Below are positions 25,001 to 34,210 of a DNA stretch of 64,000 nucleotides, piece after piece. This DNA is from Novosphingobium beihaiense (lineage in GTDB: Bacteria; Pseudomonadota; Alphaproteobacteria; Sphingomonadales; Sphingomonadaceae). The position numbers were made by a program, and so were the translations under genes. A model generated the notes under the pieces. The model ran no database searches, was not told the DNA's origin, and saw only the letters and a list, made by a program, of their open reading frames with translations. Where the stretch lies: the NCBI RefSeq assembly GCF_022832375.1, contig NZ_JALHLG010000018.1, positions 1 to 64,000 of the forward strand, given 5' to 3'. Position 1 is the first letter of the stretch. Each line of letters begins with the position of its first letter.

Positions 25001-25594
25001 TCAGGGCTGGGCGCGGCTGCCGGGCTTGATGGCAGGGGTTCCCGCCAGTTCGGGCGGCAGTTTGTCAGGGTCATAAGTGGGGAAGTTGATCGCCACCAGC
25101 GGGAAGAACGGCACGCCCAGATCGACGGCCCCGGCGGAACGGTCCACCAGCGAGGCGGCGGCCACGACTTTGCCGCCCGCAGCTTCGATCGCCTTGATCG
25201 CTTCGCGCGAGGATTTGCCGGTCGTTACCACGTCCTCGACCATCAGCACCTTGTCGCCCGGTTCGAGCGCAAAGCCGCGGCGCAGTTCGAACGTGCCCTC
25301 GGGGCGTTCCACGAACATCGCGTCGACTTGCAGCGCGCGGCCCATCTCCTGGCCGATGATCACGCCGCCCATGGCGGGCGAGACGACCTTCTGGATCTGC
25401 TTGCGAATGTCGTGCGGCAGAGTCGCGGCGAGCGCGACGGCCAGCCGGGCGGCGCGGTCCGGGTTCATCAGCACGCGCGCGCACTGCAGATAGTGCGCGC
25501 TGTGCCTGCCGGAGGAGAGCAGGAAGTGCCCCTCAAGCAAAGCCTTGCTGGCCCGGAACTCGGCGAGGACCTCTTGTTCGGTCATGACGGACAT
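25001..25594 (-). CDS. pyrE: orotate phosphoribosyltransferase
   Basis: A 197-residue enzyme that makes orotidine 5'-phosphate from orotate and PRPP in pyrimidine synthesis. The PRPP-binding motif VLMVEDVVTTGKSSREAIKA is clear, with SSGRHSAHYLQCARVL and VSPAMGGVIIGQEMGRAL before it. Two closely spaced ATGs (25594 and 25585) could each start it. It is divergent from coxB across about 200 bases and heads a minus-strand run into pdxJ. Confidence 0.95.
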   Translation of the reverse strand: MSVMTEQEVLAEFRASKALLEGHFLLSSGRHSAHYLQCARVLMNPDRAARLAVALAATLPHDIRKQIQKVVSPAMGGVIIGQEMGRALQVDAMFVERPEGTFELRRGFALEPGDKVLMVEDVVTTGKSSREAIKAIEAAGGKVVAAASLVDRSAGAVDLGVPFFPLVAINFPTYDPDKLPPELAGTPAIKPGSRAQP

Positions 25595-25668
25595 TTACCC
25601 CTGGTGCGATTTGCATGGATCGAGCGCACGTTTGTGCGCCCCTTGGTCAAAAATTCCCCTAGAGGCGC

Positions 25669-25697
25669 TTGAGACACGCGGCAAGCGCGCGTATAGC
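25669..25697 (+). promoter_or_regulatory. predicted coxB promoter
   Basis: TTGAGA (25669-25674), a 17-base spacer and TATAGC (25692-25697), about 100 bases upstream of coxB and in its orientation. It would drive the whole cytochrome oxidase operon. Confidence 0.5.
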
Positions 25698-25796
25698 CGC
25701 TCGCGGAAGGGGGGCACTCGCCTCCGCATAAGGGGTGCGCGTAACGGGGGGCAAACTCGCTTGCGCGTCGATAAAGAGAACGGAAGCGTGACAACG

Positions 25797-26819
25797 ATGA
25801 CATCCGGCAAAAACGCCAGTGCCTTTGGCAAATCCGTGAAGGCTCTCGGTCTTTCTCTCGCAAGTTTCCTCGCCATTGCGGCCGTTCCGGCCATTGCGCA
25901 GGACGCCGCCGCTGGCAGCTACACACCGATGAAACCGGTCGAGGGTGTGGGCATGCCCGTTCCCGAAGGCATTGGCCTGCAGGACCAGTATTCGCCCACC
26001 GGCGTGTACGGCGCATGGATCCACAACGATGTGCTGCTGCCGATCATTACCGTGATCACGCTGCTGGTTCTGGCGCTGCTGATCATCGTTGCGGTGCGCT
26101 ACAACCGCCGCGCCAACCCGGTTGCTTCCAAGACCAGCCACAACACCCTGATCGAAGTGATCTGGACGCTGCTTCCCGTGCTGATCCTGATCGGCATCGC
26201 GGTGCCCTCGATCGATCTCATCGCCAAGCAGTACAAGCCCGCGCCCAAGGGCTCGTTGACGATCAAGGTCACGGGCAACCAGTGGTTCTGGACTTACGGC
26301 TATCCCGACAATGGCGATTTCGAAGTCGTCTCGAACATGCTGAACGTTCCCGGCCAGCCCGTCATCAACAATGGCGTGCGCGAAGTCGGTTCCGAGCCGT
26401 GGGACGGCCCGTCGCACCTCGAAGTGGACAACCGCATGGTCGTTCCCGCCGGTGAGCCGATTCGGCTGCAGGTCACTGCGTCGGACGTGATCCACTCGTT
26501 CGCGGTGCCGTCGCTGTGGTTCAAGCTCGACGCCGTTCCGGGCCGCATCAACGAAAAGGTGCTGATGATCGACAAGCCGGGCGTGTACTACGGCCAGTGC
26601 TCCGAACTGTGCGGCGCCAAGCACGGCTATATGCCGATCGCTGTCGAGGCCCTGCCGCGCGACAAGTATGACGCCTGGGTCCTGACGCATCCCGGCGGTG
26701 TGATCGACGGCCAGAAGGCCGCCGCCACCGAAACCGATTATCTGCCGGGCGAAGAGCCCGCCGGCGCGGCTCCTGCCGCTGACGCATCCGCGTCGCCTGC
26801 GGCTGTCGAAGCCGAATAA
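25797..26819 (+). CDS. coxB: cytochrome c oxidase subunit II
   Basis: A 340-residue subunit that accepts electrons from cytochrome c at the CuA centre. It has a signal peptide ([16 protein letters not shown]), two membrane helices (about residues 80-105 and 125-147), then the periplasmic cupredoxin domain with [27 protein letters not shown] and the CuA ligands in [16 protein letters not shown]. The C-terminal tail is Ala/Pro-rich. The ATG at 25797 has GGAAG upstream; a GTG at 25788 is possible. It is the first gene of the oxidase operon, 22 bases before coxA. Confidence 0.96.
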   Translation: MTSGKNASAFGKSVKALGLSLASFLAIAAVPAIAQDAAAGSYTPMKPVEGVGMPVPEGIGLQDQYSPTGVYGAWIHNDVLLPIITVITLLVLALLIIVAVRYNRRANPVASKTSHNTLIEVIWTLLPVLILIGIAVPSIDLIAKQYKPAPKGSLTIKVTGNQWFWTYGYPDNGDFEVVSNMLNVPGQPVINNGVREVGSEPWDGPSHLEVDNRMVVPAGEPIRLQVTASDVIHSFAVPSLWFKLDAVPGRINEKVLMIDKPGVYYGQCSELCGAKHGYMPIAVEALPRDKYDAWVLTHPGGVIDGQKAAATETDYLPGEEPAGAAPAADASASPAAVEAE

Positions 26820-26841
26820 GCGCGAAACAGGGGTCCCGAAC

Positions 26842-28518
26842 ATGGCAACGACTGCTGAACACTTCCAGGCTCACGCGGAAGACCACCATCACGAACACAA
26901 GCCGGGCTTCTTCGCCCGCTGGTTCATGTCCACCAACCACAAGGACATCGGCACGATGTACCTGATCTTCGCGATCTGCGCGGGGATCATCGGCGGTGCC
27001 GTCTCCGGCATCATGCGCGCCGAGCTGATGGAGCCGGGCATCCAGTACCTCGGCTTCTTCTCGAAGCTGGTGGGTGACGATCCGTCGAACTTCAACGCCA
27101 CGCTGCACATGTGGAACGTGCTGATCACCGCCCACGGCCTGATCATGGTGTTCTTCATGGTCATGCCCGCGATCATCGGCGGTTTCGGCAACTGGTTCGT
27201 GCCGATCATGATCGGCGCGCCGGACATGGCCTTTCCGCGCATGAACAACATCTCGTTCTGGCTGACCGTCGCCGGTTTCTGCTCGCTGATGTTCTCGGCT
27301 TTCGTGCCGGGCGGCACGGGCATGGGCGCGGGCACCGGCTGGACGGTCTATGCCCCGCTTTCGACCACCGGCTCGCCCGGTCCCGCGGTCGACTTCGGCA
27401 TCTTCGCGCTGCACCTTTCGGGTGCGGGCTCGATCATGGGCGCGATCAACTTCATCACCACCATCTTCAACATGCGTGCCCCGGGCATGACCATGCACAA
27501 GATGCCGCTGTTCGTGTGGTCGGTGCTGGTTACCGCGTTCCTGCTGCTGCTCTCGCTGCCGGTTCTCGCCGCGGCGATCACCATGCTGCTGACCGACCGT
27601 AACTTCGGCACCACCTTCTTCGATCCCGCGGGCGGCGGCGATCCGATCCTGTACCAGCACCTGTTCTGGTTCTTCGGCCACCCCGAAGTCTACATCATGA
27701 TCCTGCCGGGCTTCGGCATCATCTCGCAGATCATCTCGACCTTCTCGAAGAAGCCGGTGTTCGGCTACCTCGGCATGGCTTACGCGATGGTCGCGATCGG
27801 TGTGGTCGGCTTCATCGTGTGGGCGCACCACATGTATTCGACCGGCCTTTCGGTGAACACCAAGATGTACTTCACCGCCGCAACCATGGTCATCGCGGTG
27901 CCGACCGGCATCAAGATCTTCTCGTGGATCGCGACGATGTGGGGCGGCAGCATGGAGTTCAAGAGCCCGATGGTCTGGGCGATCGGCTTCATCTTCCTGT
28001 TCACCGTGGGCGGCGTGACCGGCGTCGTGCTGGCGAACGGCGGCGTCGACGATGTGCTGCACGACACGTACTACGTGGTGGCGCACTTCCACTACGTGCT
28101 GTCGCTGGGGGCTGTGACGGCGCTCTTCGCGGGCTTCTATTACTGGTTCCCGAAGATGAGCGGCAAGATGCACTCCGAGTTCCTGGCGCACGTGCACTTC
28201 TGGATCTTCTTCGTCGGCGTGAACATGATCTTCTTCCCGATGCACTTCCTCGGGCTGCAGGGCATGCCGCGCCGCTATCCGGACTATGCCGAGGCCTATG
28301 CTCACTGGAACCATGTCGCGACCATCGGCTACATGATCATGGCCGCCAGCCTCGTCGTCTGGTTCGTCAACATCATCTATGCCTTCACCGCGGGCAAGAA
28401 GGCGGAGGACAACTACTGGGGCGAAGGCGCCACCACGCTGGAATGGACTCTGTCGAGCCCGCCGCCGTTCCACCAGTTCGAGACGCTGCCCGTGATCGAG
28501 GAAGCGGCTCACCACTGA
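26842..28518 (+). CDS. coxA: cytochrome c oxidase subunit I
   Basis: A 558-residue haem-copper oxidase subunit with about twelve membrane helices, which carries haem a and the haem a3-CuB centre and pumps protons. Family motifs include [17 protein letters not shown] near the N-terminus, the CuB ligands and cross-linked Tyr segment [27 protein letters not shown], and [15 protein letters not shown] with the haem ligands. The N-terminus is His-rich ([13 protein letters not shown]). Confidence 0.97.
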   Translation: MATTAEHFQAHAEDHHHEHKPGFFARWFMSTNHKDIGTMYLIFAICAGIIGGAVSGIMRAELMEPGIQYLGFFSKLVGDDPSNFNATLHMWNVLITAHGLIMVFFMVMPAIIGGFGNWFVPIMIGAPDMAFPRMNNISFWLTVAGFCSLMFSAFVPGGTGMGAGTGWTVYAPLSTTGSPGPAVDFGIFALHLSGAGSIMGAINFITTIFNMRAPGMTMHKMPLFVWSVLVTAFLLLLSLPVLAAAITMLLTDRNFGTTFFDPAGGGDPILYQHLFWFFGHPEVYIMILPGFGIISQIISTFSKKPVFGYLGMAYAMVAIGVVGFIVWAHHMYSTGLSVNTKMYFTAATMVIAVPTGIKIFSWIATMWGGSMEFKSPMVWAIGFIFLFTVGGVTGVVLANGGVDDVLHDTYYVVAHFHYVLSLGAVTALFAGFYYWFPKMSGKMHSEFLAHVHFWIFFVGVNMIFFPMHFLGLQGMPRRYPDYAEAYAHWNHVATIGYMIMAASLVVWFVNIIYAFTAGKKAEDNYWGEGATTLEWTLSSPPPFHQFETLPVIEEAAHH

Positions 28519-28564
28519 TGGACAAAGGTCTGCACGCCGGCTCGCCGGTCGTGTTCGGCCGTTT

Positions 28565-28676
28565 CCCCTCCCGCTTGCGGGAGGGGCTAGGGGAGGGCAT
28601 GCCGCCCTCCCTTCGACGCGATGTGATAGATCTATGAAACAGGCCCTCCCCCGGCCCCTCCCGCAAGCGGGAGGGG
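28565..28676. repeat. two G-rich palindromes between coxA and ctaB
   Basis: 28565-28586 reads CCCCTCCCGCTTGCGGGAGG plus GG, and 28655-28676 is the same palindrome with CAAG at its centre. The intervening bases also include CCCTCCC and GGGAGGG runs. The second copy ends two bases before the ctaB start codon and contains GGAGG, so it doubles as the ctaB ribosome site. Confidence 0.85.
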
Positions 28677-28678
28677 AG

Positions 28679-29605
28679 ATGACAGACGCCCCGCTCACGC
28701 GGACGGCACCTGCGCTTCCGGCCGACTGGCGCGACCTGTTCGCGCTGACCAAGCCGCGCGTGATGAGTCTGGTGATTTTCACCGGCCTGTGCGGCCTGAT
28801 CGCCGCGCCGGAACGCATCCATCCCGTGCTCGCTTTCACCGCGATCCTGTGCATTGCCATGGGCGCGGGCGGTGCCGCCGCGCTCAACCAGTGGTGGGAA
28901 GCCGATCTCGATGCGGGCATGAAGCGCACGGCCAAGCGCCCGCTGCCGCAGGGGCGGCTGGACCGCACCACCGCGCGTGACTTCGCAGGCGTGCTCTGCG
29001 GGGCTTCGGTGTTCCTGATGGGGTTCGCCGTGGGCTGGCTCGCGGCCGCGATTCTGGCGGTTTCGATCGTCTATTACGCCGTCATCTACACGATCTGGCT
29101 CAAGCCGCGCACGCCGCAGAACATCGTCATCGGCGGCGGCGCGGGCGCGTTCCCGCCGCTGATCGGCTGGGTCGCCGCGACCGGGCATGTCTCGGCGATG
29201 CCCATCGTGCTGTTCGCCATCATCTTCTTCTGGACGCCGCCGCACTTCTGGGCGCTCGCGCTTTTCGTGAAGAGCGATTACGCCAAAGTCGGCATTCCGA
29301 TGATGCCGGTTGTCGCGGGCGAGAAATCCACCCGCCGCCAGATCCTGATCTACGCGGTGCTGCTGCTGCCGCTCAGCGCGCTGCCCTGGTGGCTGCCGGG
29401 CAAGGAGCATTCGGGCGCGATCTACGGCATTTGCGCGCTGGTGCTGTCCAGCCTGTTCCTCGCCCTGTCGGCCCGTGTGGCCTTCCGGGAACGCCAGGGG
29501 CCGGACGATGCGATGAAGCCGGAAAAGCAGCTCTTCGCCTATTCGGTGATCTACCTCTTCGCGCTGTTCGCGGCGCTGGTGGTGGACCGGTTCATCGTGA
29601 TCTGA
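28679..29605 (+). CDS. ctaB: protohaem IX farnesyltransferase (haem O synthase)
   Basis: A 308-residue membrane prenyltransferase of the UbiA family that farnesylates haem b to haem o for the oxidase. [20 protein letters not shown] begins the core; [20 protein letters not shown] carries the Asp-rich prenyl-binding motif, and [20 protein letters not shown] is the second conserved loop. The ATG at 28679 follows GGAGGGGAG from the upstream palindrome; an earlier in-frame ATG at 28634 would translate the repeat and is less likely. Confidence 0.95.
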   Translation: MTDAPLTRTAPALPADWRDLFALTKPRVMSLVIFTGLCGLIAAPERIHPVLAFTAILCIAMGAGGAAALNQWWEADLDAGMKRTAKRPLPQGRLDRTTARDFAGVLCGASVFLMGFAVGWLAAAILAVSIVYYAVIYTIWLKPRTPQNIVIGGGAGAFPPLIGWVAATGHVSAMPIVLFAIIFFWTPPHFWALALFVKSDYAKVGIPMMPVVAGEKSTRRQILIYAVLLLPLSALPWWLPGKEHSGAIYGICALVLSSLFLALSARVAFRERQGPDDAMKPEKQLFAYSVIYLFALFAALVVDRFIVI

Positions 29606-29614
29606 GGGGCAGAT

Positions 29615-29767
29615 ATGAATAATCGCAATCAACGGCGCAGTCCCGGGCACGGGCAGGACCAGCAGACGATCGAGCAGATTCGCAAGAGCCGCAACCGCGT
29701 GCTGGCGCTTGGCCTTGCCGCTTTCGTCATCCTCGTGTTCTTCATTTCGATCGCCAAGATGAGCTGA
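29615..29767 (+). CDS. 50-residue membrane protein of the oxidase operon (CoxF-like)
   Basis: A very short gene between ctaB and ctaG with GAGGGGC upstream. The polar N-terminus (NNRNQRRSPGHGQDQQTIEQ) is followed by IRKSRNRVLALGLAAFVILV and FFISIAKMS, a single membrane helix. Small proteins with this layout at this spot are known in alphaproteobacterial oxidase operons and are sometimes called CoxF; a role in oxidase assembly is inferred from position. ctaG starts six bases after its stop. Confidence 0.75.
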   Translation: MNNRNQRRSPGHGQDQQTIEQIRKSRNRVLALGLAAFVILVFFISIAKMS

Positions 29768-29772
29768 GCGGC

Positions 29773-30375
29773 ATGAGCGGGGCGATCAGCGCGGCCGAAA
29801 GGGCCCGGCAGAGCAACCGCAAGGTCGCGGTTGTCGCGCTGTCGATGGCGCTGGGCATGCTGGGGCTCGGCTATGCCTCGGTGCCGCTCTACCGCATCTT
29901 CTGCCAGGTCACCGGTTATGGCGGCACCACCCGCCGGGTCGATGTGGCGCAGGCGGCCACGGTCAAGGACAGCGGGCGGGAAATGCGCGTGCGCTTCGAT
30001 GCCAATGTCGCGCGTGATATGCCCTGGGAATTCAAGCCATTGCAGCGCACCGACACGGTATCGGTCGGCGCGCGCGACATGGCGCTGTTCTGGGCGAGGA
30101 ACGATTCGGACCAGACCGTTACCGGCACCGCCAGCTTCAATGTCGAGCCGGAGCAGGCGGCCAAGTACTTCAACAAGATCCAGTGCTTCTGCTTTACCGA
30201 GCAGACGCTCAAGCCGGGTGAGGCCGTGCGCATGCCGGTGCTCTACTACATCGATCCGGCGATTCTTGACGATCCGGACAACAAGGACGTGGAAGAGATT
30301 ACGCTCAGCTATACGTTCCACGTAACGTCCACCGGCGATGCAAAGACACTGGACCAGAACAATGCGGGCGGTTAA
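29773..30375 (+). CDS. ctaG: cytochrome c oxidase assembly protein CtaG (Cox11)
   Basis: A 200-residue copper chaperone that inserts CuB into subunit I. It has one N-terminal membrane helix (VAVVALSMALGMLGLGYASV), YRIFCQVTGYGGTTRRV with a conserved Cys, and an exported immunoglobulin-like domain ending in the copper-binding KIQCFCFTEQTLKPGE. It lies at its usual place in the operon before coxC. Confidence 0.95.
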   Translation: MSGAISAAERARQSNRKVAVVALSMALGMLGLGYASVPLYRIFCQVTGYGGTTRRVDVAQAATVKDSGREMRVRFDANVARDMPWEFKPLQRTDTVSVGARDMALFWARNDSDQTVTGTASFNVEPEQAAKYFNKIQCFCFTEQTLKPGEAVRMPVLYYIDPAILDDPDNKDVEEITLSYTFHVTSTGDAKTLDQNNAGG

Positions 30376-30456
30376 GGCCTCCCGGAAATCTGTGCGCGGC
30401 GCCTATGGGGGGAGCCGCGGGAAAATAGACAGTTGGAAAACGGGGAAGTAGGCACC

Positions 30457-31278
30457 ATGGCCGGTACGAAGAACCACGATTACCACATCCTTCCGCCGGA
30501 TATCGCGCCGCTTGCCACGACTATCGGCGCTCTCACGTTCACGTCCGGCATGGTGCTGTTCATGCACGATCTGCCCGGCGGCCACTTCGTGCCGTGGCTG
30601 GGGCTGGCGGTGCTGCTGGCATCCATGTTCATGTGGTTCTCGAAGATCGTCAACGAGGCGCACGCGGGCGATCACACGCCGGTGGTGCAGCTTCACCAGC
30701 GCTACGGCATGATCCTGTTCATCGCTTCGGAAGTGATGTTCTTCGTCGGCTGGTTCTGGGCGTTCTTCGATTTCTCGCTGTTTCCCTCGACGCTCACCGA
30801 AGTGGTCGATGGCCAGTGGCCGCCCAAGGCGATCGAAGCGGTCATGGATCCCTTCGCGCTGCCGCTGCTCAACACGCTGATCCTGCTGTGCTCGGGCACC
30901 ACCGTGACCTGGGCGCACCACTCGCTGATCCACGGCGACCGCGACGGGCTGAAGAAGGGCCTGTGGGCGACCGTGCTGCTGGGCCTGCTGTTCACCTCGA
31001 TCCAGGCTTACGAATATCTCCACGCGCCGTTCCCCTTCGGTCAGAACACTTATGGGTCGGCCTTCTACATGGCGACCGGGTTCCACGGTTTCCACGTGAT
31101 CGTCGGCACCATCATGCTGATCGTGTGCCTCGTGCGCTCCTACAAGGGCGATTTCACGCCGCGCCAGCACTTCGGTTTCGAAGCCTCGGCGTGGTACTGG
31201 CACTTCGTTGACGTGGTGTGGCTGTTCCTCTTCGTGTGCATCTACATCTGGGGCAACGCGGGCGCCGTCATAGAATAA
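30457..31278 (+). CDS. coxC: cytochrome c oxidase subunit III
   Basis: A 273-residue integral membrane subunit that binds lipid and stabilises the oxidase core. MAGTKNHDYHILPPDIAPLA begins the protein and several membrane helices follow, with FIASEVMFFVGWFWAFFDFS, WAHHSLIHGDRDGLKKGL, GFHGFHVIVGTIML and YWHFVDVVWLFLFVCIYIWG typical of the family. The ATG at 30457 follows GGGGAAG. Its stop overlaps the start of the next gene by one base. Confidence 0.96.
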   Translation: MAGTKNHDYHILPPDIAPLATTIGALTFTSGMVLFMHDLPGGHFVPWLGLAVLLASMFMWFSKIVNEAHAGDHTPVVQLHQRYGMILFIASEVMFFVGWFWAFFDFSLFPSTLTEVVDGQWPPKAIEAVMDPFALPLLNTLILLCSGTTVTWAHHSLIHGDRDGLKKGLWATVLLGLLFTSIQAYEYLHAPFPFGQNTYGSAFYMATGFHGFHVIVGTIMLIVCLVRSYKGDFTPRQHFGFEASAWYWHFVDVVWLFLFVCIYIWGNAGAVIE

Positions 31279-31784
31279 TGGCGCAAGGCTGGCATCTCGC
31301 GCAGATCAATATCGGGCGTCTGGTGGCGCCCCGGGGCGATCCGCGCGTGCAGCCGTTCTTTGACGCGCTCGATCGCGTCAATGCGCTGGCCGATCAATCG
31401 CCCGGGTTCATCTGGCGCCTGCAGGATGAGAGCGGCAATGCCATGGGGATCAGCTATTCGCCCGATCCCCTGCTGGCCGTGAACATGTCGGTCTGGGAAG
31501 ATGCGGATTCGCTGTTCGAATTCGTCTATCGCAGCGCCCACACCCCGGTCATGGCCAAGCGCCGCGAATATTTCGAACGGTTCGAGGGCGCCTATCAGGC
31601 GCTCTGGTGGATTCCCGCCGGGACCGTCCCCACTGTGAGCGATGGCCTTTCGCGCCTCTGGCTGCTCGACCGTTTCGGGCCCTGCCCGCAGGCGTTCAGC
31701 TTCAAGGCGCGCTTCCCCGCGCCGGGGGAGGCTGGCGTGCCGGTCGATCACCAGCCCGATCCCTGGTGCATGGGAAATGCCTGA
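31278..31784 (+). CDS. DUF3291 family protein
   Basis: A 168-residue protein that begins AQGWHLAQINIGRLVAPRGD and contains DQSPGFIWRLQDESGNAMG and MSVWEDADSLFEFVYRSAHT, the DUF3291 pattern. The fold is probably a dimeric alpha/beta barrel like antibiotic-biosynthesis monooxygenases. No catalytic role is known. It is translationally coupled to coxC (TAATG) and overlaps the next gene by eight bases, so it is expressed with the oxidase. It is probably cytosolic, with no signal or membrane segment. Confidence 0.85.
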   Translation: MAQGWHLAQINIGRLVAPRGDPRVQPFFDALDRVNALADQSPGFIWRLQDESGNAMGISYSPDPLLAVNMSVWEDADSLFEFVYRSAHTPVMAKRREYFERFEGAYQALWWIPAGTVPTVSDGLSRLWLLDRFGPCPQAFSFKARFPAPGEAGVPVDHQPDPWCMGNA

Positions 31785-32172
31785 GAGCGAAACCGGGGCC
31801 GATCCGAAGACCGGAACCGCTCCCGCGACGGGGGAGGCCGTGGTTCTGGGGCTCTGCCCGAAATGCGGCGGCAAGACCCTGTTCGACGGCCTGCTCAAGT
31901 TCGCCCCGCGCTGCCGCGCCTGCGGGCTCGACTATACGCAGTTCAATGTCGGTGACGGGCCGGCGGCATTCCTCACGCTGATCGTCGGTGCCATTATCGC
32001 CGTGCTGGCGATCTGGCTGCAGCTCTCGTTCGAGCCGCCGTTCTGGGTCCATGTGATCCTGTGGGTGCCGCTGACGACCGCGCTGGTGATTGGGGGCCTG
32101 CGCATGGCCAAGGCCTGGCTGCTGGGCGCCGAGTACCGCCGCCGCGCGGGCGAGGGCCGCCTCAGGGACTGA
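31777..32172 (+). CDS. DUF983 membrane protein
   Basis: A 131-residue protein with a zinc-ribbon-like start (LGLCPKCGGKTLF and PRCRACGLDY, two Cys-x2-Cys pairs) and two membrane helices (FLTLIVGAIIAVLAIWLQL and VHVILWVPLTTALVIGGL). DUF983 proteins are regular members of alphaproteobacterial oxidase operons between coxC and SURF1; their role in assembly is presumed. The start overlaps the preceding stop and the next gene begins two bases after the stop. Confidence 0.9.
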   Translation: MPESETGADPKTGTAPATGEAVVLGLCPKCGGKTLFDGLLKFAPRCRACGLDYTQFNVGDGPAAFLTLIVGAIIAVLAIWLQLSFEPPFWVHVILWVPLTTALVIGGLRMAKAWLLGAEYRRRAGEGRLRD

Positions 32173-32174
32173 CC

Positions 32175-32741
32175 GTGCGGCGCATTCCCGTCCTTTCCAC
32201 GCTTGTCGTTCTGGCGGCGGTTGCCCTGATGGTTTCGCTGGGCGTGTGGCAGTTGCACCGGCTGGCCTGGAAGGAAGCGCTGCTGGCGGACTATGCCGCC
32301 GCGCAGCGCACGGGCAGGGAGATCGCCTGGCCATCGAAGGGTGTGGACGAGACGCTGTTCTATCACCGCGCTTACCTGACTTGCACCAGTGTTGCCAGTC
32401 ACAGCAGCATGGCCGGGCGCAACACCGCAGGCGAATCGGGTATTGCGCAGACGGCCGAGTGCGTGCTGCCCGGTGGCGGCACGGCGCTGGTGGTGCTGGG
32501 CTGGGCGCAGCAGCCCAAGGCCGCGCTGGCCTGGGAGGGCGGAAAGGTCCACGGAACCATCGCTCCGGGCCCGCGCCTGATTGCCGACCCGCCGCTCGCC
32601 GGGCTTCAGGCCAACGCCCGGCCCGATCCGTCCGAAATTCCGAACAACCACTTCTCCTATGCGATGCAGTGGTTCTTCTTCGCGGCAACGGCACTGGCGA
32701 TCTATGCCATCGCCTTGTGGAAGCGGCTGCGGCAGGGCTGA
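32175..32741 (+). CDS. SURF1-family oxidase assembly protein
   Basis: A 188-residue protein that helps place haem a in subunit I. Two membrane helices frame a periplasmic domain: VLAAVALMVSLGVWQLHRLA near the N-terminus and YAMQWFFFAATALAIYAIAL at the end. The loop contains LGWAQQPKAALAW and NNHFSYAMQW, the family C-terminal signature. It starts at GTG 32175, two bases after the DUF983 stop. It is shorter than most SURF1 proteins. Confidence 0.88.
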   Translation: MRRIPVLSTLVVLAAVALMVSLGVWQLHRLAWKEALLADYAAAQRTGREIAWPSKGVDETLFYHRAYLTCTSVASHSSMAGRNTAGESGIAQTAECVLPGGGTALVVLGWAQQPKAALAWEGGKVHGTIAPGPRLIADPPLAGLQANARPDPSEIPNNHFSYAMQWFFFAATALAIYAIALWKRLRQG

Positions 32742-32809
32742 GCGGCAAGCCAAGGCTTTCCTTTCGGGCCTCACCGGGCTAACCGCGCCCGCAAACAACA
32801 GGATTGGCC

Positions 32810-34210
32810 ATGGAATACATCAGCACTCGCGGTGGCGCTCCGGCGCTCGATTTCGAAGGCGCCACGCTGGCGGGGCTCGCGTCGGACGGCGGCCTCTATG
32901 TGCCGCGCGAATGGCCGCGCTTCTCGCCGGACGAGATCGCCGCACTGGCGGGCCTGCCCTATGCCGAACTGGCGGCCAGGATCATGGCGCCTTTCGTCGG
33001 CGACAGCCTGACGTATGACCGCCTGCTGGAGCTGACCACGCAGGCCTATGGCCGCTTCGCGCACAAGGCGGTGACGCCGCTCAAGCAGTTCGACGAGCAG
33101 CAGTGGGTGCTGGAACTGTTCCACGGCCCCACGCTCGCGTTCAAGGACGTGGCGCTGCAACTGCTTGGCCTGTTCTTCGAGGAATTCCTCAGCCGTTCCG
33201 ACCGTAACCTGACGATCGTCGGCGCGACTTCGGGCGATACCGGATCGGCGGCGATCGATGCGGTGGCGGGGCGCGAGAAAGTGGACATCTTCATGCTCCA
33301 CCCGCAGGGCCGCGTCTCGGACGTGCAGCGCCGCCAGATGACCACGGTGCTGGCCCCCAACGTCTACAACATCGCTATCGAAGGCTCGTTCGACGATGCC
33401 CAGGCGATGGTGAAGCGCATGTTCAACGATACGGACATGACCGGCCGGTTCGCCATCGGCGCGGTGAATTCGATCAACTGGGCGCGGCTGATGGCGCAAG
33501 TGGTCTATTACTTCGCCGCCGCCCTGCAGCTCGGCGCGCCGCACCGCCCGGTTGCCTTCTCGGTGCCGACGGGCAATTTCGGCGACGTTTTCGCGGGCTA
33601 TGTCGCGGCGAAGATGGGGCTGCCGGTCGCCAGGCTGATCGTGGCCACGAACGTCAACGACATCCTCCACCGCGCGCTGTCCACCGGCGACTATTCGCAA
33701 GGCACGGTCACGCCCACCGCCGCGCCGTCGATGGATATCCAGGTCTCCTCCAACTTCGAACGGCTGCTGTTCGACCTTGGCGGTCGCGACGGCAAGGCCA
33801 TGGCGGAGCAGATGGCGGGCTTCGAGGCGACGAAGGCGATGCAGCTCACCAATGCGCAGCGCGAAGGCGCCGCCGCGCTGTTCCAGTCGGCCCGCGCCGA
33901 TGCCGACGATATGACCTCGACCATTCGCTGGGCCTGGGAAAACTGCGGCGAACTGATCGATCCGCACACTGCCTGCGGCCTGTTTGCCGCGCGTGCGGCG
34001 GGGATCGATGCGGCCACGCCGGTGATCACGCTGGCGACCGCGCACCCGGCCAAGTTCCCCGAAGCGGTCGAGCGCTCGACCGGCCACCGCCCCAGCCTGC
34101 CCGCACGCGTGGGCGACCTGTTCGACCGCGAGGAAAAGTGCGTTGCACTGCCGGGCACTTATGAAGCGGTGGCGGAGTTCGTGGCTGGCCACGCCACGCC
34201 CAAGGCCTGA
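32810..34210 (+). CDS. thrC: threonine synthase
   Basis: A 466-residue PLP enzyme that converts O-phosphohomoserine to threonine. MEYISTRGGAPALDFEGATL and DGGLYVPREWP begin the protein; the cofactor lysine is in GPTLAFKDVALQLLG, and IVGATSGDTGSAAIDAVAG binds phosphate. The ATG at 32810 follows AGGA. It lies downstream of the oxidase genes, a common arrangement in sphingomonads, and its stop overlaps the next start (TGATG). Confidence 0.96.
   Translation: MEYISTRGGAPALDFEGATLAGLASDGGLYVPREWPRFSPDEIAALAGLPYAELAARIMAPFVGDSLTYDRLLELTTQAYGRFAHKAVTPLKQFDEQQWVLELFHGPTLAFKDVALQLLGLFFEEFLSRSDRNLTIVGATSGDTGSAAIDAVAGREKVDIFMLHPQGRVSDVQRRQMTTVLAPNVYNIAIEGSFDDAQAMVKRMFNDTDMTGRFAIGAVNSINWARLMAQVVYYFAAALQLGAPHRPVAFSVPTGNFGDVFAGYVAAKMGLPVARLIVATNVNDILHRALSTGDYSQGTVTPTAAPSMDIQVSSNFERLLFDLGGRDGKAMAEQMAGFEATKAMQLTNAQREGAAALFQSARADADDMTSTIRWAWENCGELIDPHTACGLFAARAAGIDAATPVITLATAHPAKFPEAVERSTGHRPSLPARVGDLFDREEKCVALPGTYEAVAEFVAGHATPKA

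Noticed and set aside
26548-28971. An 807-codon open frame on the minus strand
   Set aside because: It is antisense to coxA and ctaB and is rich in His, Arg and Asp, typical of a reverse shadow frame.
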